Origin: Acanthamoeba lenticulata
Lineage: Eukaryota > Discosea > Longamoebia > Acanthamoebidae
Assembly (NCBI GenBank): GCA_002179805.1
Contig: NAVB01000856.1
Location: 1 to 19,152 of the forward strand
Direction of reading: 5' to 3'
Length of the DNA: 19,152 nucleotides
Positions 9,265 to 16,168 of the stretch are shown piece by piece (within the stretch, counting starts at the first letter, position 1; the number at the start of each line of letters is the position of its first letter). The translations under genes and the position numbers were made by a program. The notes under the pieces were generated by a model, which saw only the letters and a list, made by a program, of their open reading frames with translations, made no database searches and was not told the origin of the DNA.

Positions 9265-12200
9265 ATGGCGCAGGCGAAGCCACTTGAGACTCTCTTCGGG
9301 GAGCTGGATAATTTTATCAATGATGGAGATTGGGCGCAGGCGCTGGCTGCCACGGAAAAGAGTGCGTCTCTCCACCTGTAAAACTACTCCATTAGTTAGT
9401 GGATCCACTTGGTGCCAGGCCAAGATTTTAACTTTGATTCTTGAAATCCAGTCTTGAAGGCTGCTCCGGGTGATGCCGACGCTTTGGCGTGTCAGATTGG
9501 GTGCTTGTTGCAGTTGGGCGAGTTTGACAAGACGCTTGCACTTTTGGACAAGCAAGGAGCTGGCAAGGACATGTACGTGTTCGAGCGTGCCTACTGCTTC
9601 TACCGCCTGAAGCGCTACTCCGAAGCCCTTAAGTTCCTTGAATCCCACCCACTCCCCAAGCCCACCCGCATTCTCGAGCTTGAAGCCCAAGTGGTACCCA
9701 GCACCCCCTTCACCCAACGTGCCTCAAACGCCCCTTGACGTATGTCTTCATATCACTGCAGCGCTACGCTCTGGAGGATTACAAGTGCGTCGATCTCTAT
9801 GAAGAGCTGGTGACCAAGTCCTCGGTAGCTCGCCTCCCCTCGCTGATGTCTCAGCTCGGTCCGCCTGCTGCTCACTTTGAGGCTCTTCTTATTGCGGATA
9901 CAGGACCCGTCGGACGAGCTCAAGACCAACTATCTGGCTGCGCTCACGCTGGCCAACGCCACCGACAAGTCGGTGAAGTACATCTCGCAGCACCAGGTAA
10001 ACAAAATGCACTTCCCCGCCTGCCTTGATCACATTCCAACAACGTTCATTTTGCTGAACCACGTCTGCCTTATTGTGCCCTCGTAGGAGGCCGTGGACAA
10101 GACGTTCGAGTTTGCCTACAATGCTGCGTGCACCTACATCGCTGCGGGCGACCTTGCCACTGCCGAGAAGGAGCTCAAGCTCTCTGAGAGTGCGTCCCTC
10201 TTGTATCTCACTCTCCCGTTGCCATCCAAGCCCTGATGGCTGACGTCGCACCTATGTGGGGTCCTACAGAGATCTGCCGCGAGACCTACGACGACGAGCA
10301 GTCGCTCAACGACGAAATCGCGGTCGTGCTGGTGCAGCTGGGTTTTGTCTACCAGCAGCAAGGCAAGAATGAGGAGGCCTTGAGCCTCTACACGGCTGCC
10401 CTCAAGAGCAAGTGCGGACCTCCTCCCTCTTCTTCGCCTCGACACGGCTCAGCCCACGCTACGTTTGTTGCCGTTATTGCGCCTCTGATTGACTTCTTGT
10501 GGCTCGCGCAGGCCGTCGGACGATCTCGTGTCGGCCGTGGCGTCCAACAACATCGTGGCCATGCACAAGGACAAGGACCTGTTCGATTCGGAGAAGCGCT
10601 TCAAGGCGGCCACCAACGAAAAGGTGCAGCTCAAGCTCACCAGCGCCCAGAAGCAGATCATCGACTTCAACCAGTGCCTGCTTCTCCTCTACATGAACAA
10701 GGTATCCCTTTAACTATCACCATCACTTTGCCTCGTGACGGCTGAACATCTTCTTTCTTTTCTTCTTCTTTCAATTCGTCGATGAACAGTCGAAGCAGTG
10801 CGCCGAGCTGGTCCAGTCCCTCCGCGAGCGCTTCCCGGACAGCCCCATGTTGTCCCTCATCCTCGCGTCGCTCCTCTTCCGCACCAAGAAGATCCAGGAG
10901 AGCGAGGACCTCCTCAAGGTAAGGCCTTTCCCCGCCGGCCGAGGCCCACATGAGAAAATAACATAAAAAAAACAACAAAAAAACAACAAAAACCAAAAAA
11001 AAAAAACAGGAGGAGATCAAGAAGCATCCAGAGAGCGACAAGAATGTGAAGCTGCTGCTGAGCTTGGCCCAGATTCACTTGTCCAAGCCGCAGAAGGACC
11101 TCGCCGAGGTGATCAACATCCTGGGCTCGGTCCCGTCCCTGCGCCAGAAGCCCGGCGTGGCGTCCCTCCTGGCGCTGCTCTACGAGCACCTGGGCGACAC
11201 GGCCTCGGCCGTCAAGATCCTCGACCAGTGCGCCGCCGCCTACGCCAACCTCAAGGTGCCGCCGCCCATCTCGCGCGCCGTTCCCTCACGCGATGCTGAC
11301 ACGAGTGGCGTCAATCTGGTGGTGGTGGCTATGACTAGCAATTGAACGAAAAGCAGAAGCGCGAGTACATCGCAGTGCTCAAGGCCGCCGGCGAGTTCAA
11401 GAAGAAGTACGGCCTGTACGAGCAGGCCGCGGCCTCCTACAAGGCCCTCCTCAAGCTCAACCGCGACGACGTCGACTCGCTCTTCAGTTGCGTCTTCCTC
11501 CTCTCTTCTCTTTCTCGGGTCGCCATCGTCACCACGCACGCAGCCACTGACCTTCTTCACCCAACTGGCACACCATCTTTCACACAGACCTGGTGCTGAT
11601 GACCGCCGAGGTCGACCCGCAGCAGGCCGAGGAGTTTGCGTCGCGCATCCCGCCCATCAAGGCCGACGCCTCGATCAGCGCCGAGGCCCTGGAGAACCTC
11701 CCGGCCCCGACACTCTCCGCCATCCGGAGGAAGGAGGAGCGCGAGGGCGGTGCGCTTCTCCCCCCCCCCTCTCCTCTCCCTTCATCTCTGCTGAGTTCCT
11801 CTTCTGGCCCTCCTCGAGGTGTCCTGGTGGCTTACGTTGATGTTGTTTGGGTGACAGGTGTGGAGGCTAAGCCGGCAGCTGGCGCTGCCAAGGCCCAGAA
11901 GGACAAGAGCAAGAAGAAGAAGAGGAAGCCCCGCCGCCCCAAGAATTTCGACCCGACGGCCAAGCCCGACCCCGAAAGGTGGCTCCCCAAGAAGGAGCGC
12001 TCCTACTACCGGCCCCGTACGACGTCCCTTCTTCATCATCATCTTCGTCATCCTCTTCGTCTTCGTCGTTCAGTTCATTGACCTTGAACCACCTCAGGAC
12101 GAGGAGCCAAGGAGTCCATCAGGCGAGGCGCGCAGGGCTCTGCATCGGCGTCGGCCAAGTCGCCTGCGGGCTCCACGACCGCGACTTCCACGACTCCTTC

Positions 12201-12365
12201 GTCGCCAACGCCCGCGAGGGGTACGTGTGCTCCTGTTCTTCCTCTCTGGCTTCGCACGACTGATCCGCGCAACACAACACTCCAGCTGGAGGAGCCGCGC
12301 CAGCTCAGACGCAAGCAAAGAAGCCGCAGCAGCAGCACAGGAGGGGAAAGAAGGGCAGGAGGTGA
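9265..12365 (+). CDS. SRP72: Signal recognition particle subunit SRP72
   Basis: SRP72 pairs with SRP68 on SRP RNA in the particle that targets nascent secretory proteins to the ER. Exons: 9265-9361, 9452-9693, 9762-9824, 9904-9996, 10087-10189, 10270-10411, 10512-10701, 10790-10918, 11010-11255, 11339-11486, 11588-11749, 11858-12016, 12098-12220, 12286-12365. All phases match, giving 658 aa (human 671). Residues 1 to about 530 are TPR-like helices, with LETLFGELDNFINDGDWAQA at the N-terminus and family blocks FAYNAACTYIAAGDL, ASNNIVAMHKDKDLFDSEK, and EFKKKYGLYEQAAASYKALL. Residues about 555-591 hold the RNA-binding motif: a Lys/Arg run, then NFDPTAKPDPERWLPKKER and SYYRP, almost identical to human. 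The tail is Ser/Thr/Pro-rich, then a basic QQQHRRGKKGRR end, as in other SRP72 proteins. ATG 9265 gives the expected N-terminus. Confidence 0.95.
10965..11006 (+). repeat. A/C-only tract before an SRP72 3' splice site
   Basis: The last 40-odd bases of the SRP72 intron at 10919-11009 contain only A and C, mostly A, directly before CAG. There is no T-rich pyrimidine tract. The splice junction itself is firm because exons on both sides keep the SRP72 frame (DLLK then EEIKKHPES). Confidence 0.9.
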
Positions 12366-12772
12366 ACGCTGCACGCGCTGCCGCTCTTGTTGGCCCAAGC
12401 TTAAATTATTGGTCTTTAATTGCTCCTGCACACGATTTAATACACCTTTTTCATCAATTGCTGAATCAACTGGATGGCCCAAGACAAGTCCAAGGGCCCA
12501 AGACAAGCTGTCTTTGTTGCAACAAGTTTTGAAGCGCGACGTGTGAGCCGTGTTGGCCTGCCAGCCAGACGAAGAGAGCACAAAAGAGACGAGGAGAAAG
12601 AAGCTGGGGTGCAAGGCAAAGGGCGTAGTGTATCTTACAAACCAAACAATTTGCGATAAAATAAATAAGGTTGGGGGAGGGTGAGCGCTCGCTCTCACGC
12701 TCTCTCTCTCCCTCGAGTGGTGCCGGCTGGTGTGCTGAGGGGCTGGCCTTCGGCGTCCGCCCTCGCGTACAG
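12366..12772. other. Convergent 3' spacer between SRP72 and ELL
   Basis: This stretch should hold the 3' UTRs and poly(A) signals of both genes. ATAAAATAAATAAG near 12655-12668 is a possible plus-strand poly(A) signal region. GGCCCAAG occurs three times (12392-12399, 12476-12483, 12495-12502), the last two as a 13-bp direct repeat GGCCCAAGACAAG 19 bp apart. Frames on both strands here lack homology and run into neighbouring exons as antisense. Confidence 0.6.
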
Positions 12773-15481
12773 CTAAGAGGGGTGGGGATGGAGCGCGAGC
12801 AGCGCCGCCTTCTCCTTCTTGACCTCCGCGTGCAGGAACGTGAAGCGCTTCTTCCACTGCCGCACCCTCTGCCGAACGAGGCACGACAACAACAAGTCAG
12901 GACGCGTGGAGAAATAAAAAACAATAAGGAAGAAAATATTTACCGATATGCGCTTTTGGTAGTCGGCAGAGATGCGTTGCACGAGCTTCGTCTTCTCGGC
13001 GTCGGACGCCTTCTTCAGCTGCCCGCCCAGTTCCTGCGCTCCCACACCCACCGGTCAGACAAACTCGCGCGAGCAGAGAGGGAAAAGCGGAGGGGGGAGG
13101 GATGAGACCTCGAAGAAACGGGCGTTTTCCTTGAGCTTCCGGTGCAGATCGCAGTACTCCTTATAGTTCTTCTCCCACTCGACCCGACGCCTCTTGTACT
13201 CGTTCATCGAGATGTTGGGTCCTACAAGGCCCGCGCCCCAAACACGTGAGCGCCGCGTTGCGATAATAATAGTTTGAAATTTAATAAATAAGTAAACGTG
13301 AAGGCGCGCACCCTTGGCGGACGACGACGTTCCGTTGTACTCGCGGGACGGCTGCTCGGCCCTCTTCCTCTTGTGCTCGCCGTTCCGCGGAGCCGATGGT
13401 GGCGGCACTTCCTCCTTGGCCTTACCTGGCGAAGACCCGGTGCCCGCCTGCGCCTGTACGCGTGTGCGTGAGCCTCGCATGCCCACGCCAAAGCAAGAGG
13501 GTGAGGTGAATGGAAGCACACCTGTGAGGCGGGGGAGCCCGATGGGGATGACGCGGCCGATGAGGACGCCGACGAGCGAGCGGGCGACGGATCCTTGGGG
13601 CTCCTTTCGTGTTGCTGTTTGCTGCTGCTCTCCCGTCCTCCGGCGAGCCCCCGCTCGCGCTCTTTCTCTTTTTCTTTCTCCTTTTCCTTTTCCCGGAGGT
13701 CCCTCTCGCGCTCCCGCTCCCTCTCGCGCTCTCTCTGTCGCTCGCGTTCGCGCTCCTTGGCTCGTTCTCGCTCGCGGACGAGTTCTCGTTCGCGTTCGCG
13801 TTCGCGTTCTTTCAGTTCCTTTTCCTTGGCCGCGGCAGCTGCAGCCTCCTTGGCGGCAGCGGCAGCTGCAGCCTCCTTGGCAGCAGCTTCCTTTGCGGCA
13901 GCGGCAGCGGCGGCTGCGGCCTCGGCCTTGGCTGTTGTTGATGAAGTTGATGTAGTTGTTGTCGTCGGCGGGGCCAGCCTCGCGGGAACCACCTTCTCTT
14001 CCTTGGGCCTCTCCCTCACTGCAGCCAGCGCTCTCGGGAGGGGCGAGGGATACCGCGCGCCCGTGGCCTTGGCCTCCAACTGAGGCGAGGGGAAAGATCA
14101 GATCCATTCCACGGACAAGTCACACGATCACCCTCGTGTGCTGCGGCGCGGCAAGCGCCAAGACAAGATAGAGAGGGCGGCGTACGGCGGAAGGCTCCGG
14201 GGCGGGGAGGCCCTCGGCCGATTCCTCCGAGTCCTTCTTCTTCTCCGAGTCGGGCTGCAGCGCAAGCGCTCTTCGTTCTATCACGCGCGCCCTGTCTTCC
14301 GGCCTGGACGCGACGACAGTTATAAGAATCAAGTTTACTACGCATTCAGGCGAGAGAGCCTTTGAGCATTGGGGATGAGGAAGACCCATACGTGAAACCC
14401 GGCCAATTAGTATCGACTTCTGTATACACTTCCTTCTTGAGGTAGTAAAGCCCATCGTCCTTCGTCTTGGCCACCTGTGAATAAGACCATAAAGGATGGC
14501 CTGATGTAAGCTAAGGAGAGAGGGGAAAATGAAGTGAAGAAGGGAAGAGGTGCCTGCTGGAGGGTGGAGGCGAGGGCCGTTTTGCTGGCCATATGGCACT
14601 TGGCCTCAATCTGCTCGTGAGTGAGACCCTCGAGGGCCAGCATCTGAATGATTTGCGAGCGCAGAGGTGGAGGTCGCTTGGGCGAGCTCAGCTTAGAGGG
14701 CACCGTCGTGTGCTTCGAAGCCAGGGATGACAGGGAGGACAGCTGCGGCCGCGTGCTAGAGGTTTCGATTCGATTTCGCTTGATGACCGTAGGAGGCGGC
14801 TTGGAGATGGATGATGTCGTCTTTCGCTTCCCATCCTTGGACATCAGCTGGTTGCCTGTTGCATCAATCAGGACGCTCCTGTAAAATCGTGCAAAGCCAT
14901 CATCAATCAGACACGACTTCAATCATCTTGAGAACCGGCAGAGGTCGCAAGGAGGCCTTATGCACAGGCTTCTAAAGGAGCCCCACTTCCAATAACCAGC
15001 TGCATAGATGAGTGATTTGAGGGAGGGCACGCACTTATGCGACAGGCGCGCATTCTCATGTGTTTCTGTGGCGGTCTTGACTCGCTTCCTATCTTCCTCA
15101 CGTAGCTTCTGGGTGACGAAAATCTTTCTCTTGACCACACCCACTTTCGTGAATGTACCGCCTTCTTCATCGTCGACCTGTCGATAGCAGTCACTCACTC
15201 CATGCTCTTCGGGCGGAGCCCTAAAGGAAAACTGCTCGTTGCCCACCGTGATTATCTAGGAAGGGAACAGGGTGTTGTCAGTCAAGGGGCCCCGCGATCC
15301 AATTGGGGGGAGGCAGTACATTTTGGTTTCCAAATGTGATGGTCATGCCGCTAGTGCCCTTGCTCTGCAGATGCTGCAGGAGCTCGTTCGAAAGCTTGAT
15401 AGCCACTACATACTGAGGGCTGGGGTTGGGCATAATCGCATAAACGGGCAGCGTGTCCACAAAGCCCTGACCCGCGTCCAT
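12773..15481 (-). CDS. ELL: ELL-family RNA polymerase II elongation factor
   Basis: ELL proteins suppress Pol II pausing in super and little elongation complexes. Exons: 15481..15320, 15255..15035, 14878..14554, 14474..14392, 14303..14186, 14079..13522, 13453..13312, 13221..13109, 13033..12944, 12868..12773. All phases agree, giving 635 aa. Residues 1-128 are the N-terminal ELL domain (VVAIKLSNELLQHLQ, NIITVGNEQFSFRAPPEEH). Residues about 195-265 carry the winged-helix part (SQIIQMLALEGLTHEQIEA, TLQQVAKTKDDGLYYLKKEV, TNWPGF), close to human LLQQVANMSAKDGTCTL and DWPGY. Residues 304-489 are a low-complexity linker of Ala/Lys and Arg/Glu repeats. Residues 538-635 are the occludin/ELL homology domain (NEYKRRRVEWEKNYKEYCD, FFEELGGQLKKA, VRQWKKRFTFLHAEVKKEK). 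The frame stays open upstream of 15481 but has no ATG, so 15481 is the first start. The intron at 14553..14475 appears to be GC-AG. Confidence 0.9.
13645..13818 (-). repeat. Arg/Glu and Lys/Glu repeat in ELL exon 6 (predicted single alpha-helix)
   Basis: About 58 codons encode almost only R, E and K (runs such as KERERERERE and KEKEKEKEKERERG), following an Ala/Lys/Glu stretch. On the plus strand it reads as CTCGCG/CTCTCG-type simple sequence. Alternating opposite charges of this kind favour a stable solvent-exposed helix. Antisense frames here look Ser/Arg-rich, as expected from the repeat. Confidence 0.85.
13834..13881 (-). repeat. 27-bp tandem repeat encoding KEAAAAAA-type units in ELL
   Basis: A 21-bp segment at plus 13834-13854 recurs identically at 13861-13881, a 27-bp (9-codon) period. 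On the minus strand it encodes Ala-rich units with one Lys-Glu pair. The period keeps frame, consistent with expansion by slippage. Confidence 0.8.
14475..14553 (-). other. GC-AG intron in ELL
   Basis: The exon ends ALASTLQQ and the next begins VAKTKDDGLYYL. Human ELL has LLQQVANMSAKDG across this point, fixing the junction between Q and V in phase 0. The donor is then CAG|GCACCT and the acceptor TTCACAG. No GT lies close enough upstream to keep the frame. Confidence 0.75.
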
Positions 15482-16168
15482 GATGGCGGACCGATGAGCT
15501 CCCCCGTCTACGGAGCGGCTTGTTCGTCGTCGGATAGTGGTGCCTTGATTGAGACCCTCTCTTGACGTCCGTTCGTCTTTACTCTTGCTCTTCTCTTGCT
15601 CCCGCCGCTGCACCACGAGCTCTCCCCTTCGCGACAGCAGCGAGAACAACAAGAGCCGCACGTTTTGCTGTCGTGTTGTTATGAGTGTTCCGAATTTCCC
15701 GCTTCTTTTCCTGGTCTCCACACAAAAACTCCCGTTTTTTCGCCACCGTGCGACCACGCGAGCTCTTTTTCACCACTTTTCACTGTCGCGCTATCTGGGC
15801 TCATCTTGCACGCGAACTTGGGCTTGCAGGTCTGAGCGCTGTGGTTCGCTGGCGTGGTGCGCGAGAGCAGGGCCAAGCAGTTGCGTATTTTTTTTGTTGT
15901 GGCTTTCAAACACACGCCAACGAACTCGTTCCCAGTGGTCCGCCAATGGGCAGGCACGTCAAATATGTGGGGTAATTGTTGGCATCGCTTTCATTTTTTT
16001 CTTGCTCGCTTTCTCGCCCTGGGGTTTTTAGTTATTAAGCGCAACGTTAAACGCTCATCTGGAACGGCCTGTGTGGAACGTCTTGAGCTTTGTTTGCCGC
16101 GTGCCGTTGTGGGCAAGTCGTCAAACGAGGGTCTGGTGTTAGATTGTGGCGGTTTTCTTCTTTCACCT
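15482..16168. promoter_or_regulatory. Divergent intergenic region between ELL and RasGEF
   Basis: This 687-bp spacer should hold the 5' UTRs and promoters of both flanking genes. Open frames here (for example 160 codons at 15549-16031, plus) have no domain pattern and include T-rich tracts. An in-frame ATG at 15965 would extend the RasGEF by 68 residues. A T-rich stretch ending TTTTTAG near 16024-16030 could instead be a 5' UTR intron acceptor. Confidence 0.55.

Noticed and set aside
10965..11006. Poly(A) tail of a processed retrocopy
   Set aside because: The A-rich run sits inside an SRP72 intron. No inserted gene body or flanking target-site duplication is visible.
13314..14083. Plus-strand ORFs of 213 and 162 codons, rich in Ser/Arg, resembling an SR protein
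   Set aside because: They are the antisense of the ELL Arg/Glu and Ala repeats, which leave several frames open. The minus strand carries conserved ELL exons on both sides in matching phase.
14958..15034. Possible extra ELL exon after exon 2
   Set aside because: An acceptor-like CTATGCAG and a short frame exist, but joining exon 2 directly to 14878 keeps phase (LSHK to SVLIDATG), so the extra exon is unnecessary.
15549..16031. 160-codon plus-strand ORF upstream of RasGEF
   Set aside because: It is Ser/Arg/Phe-rich with T-tract-encoded Phe runs, no domain and no splice link to RasGEF exon 1. More likely promoter or UTR sequence.
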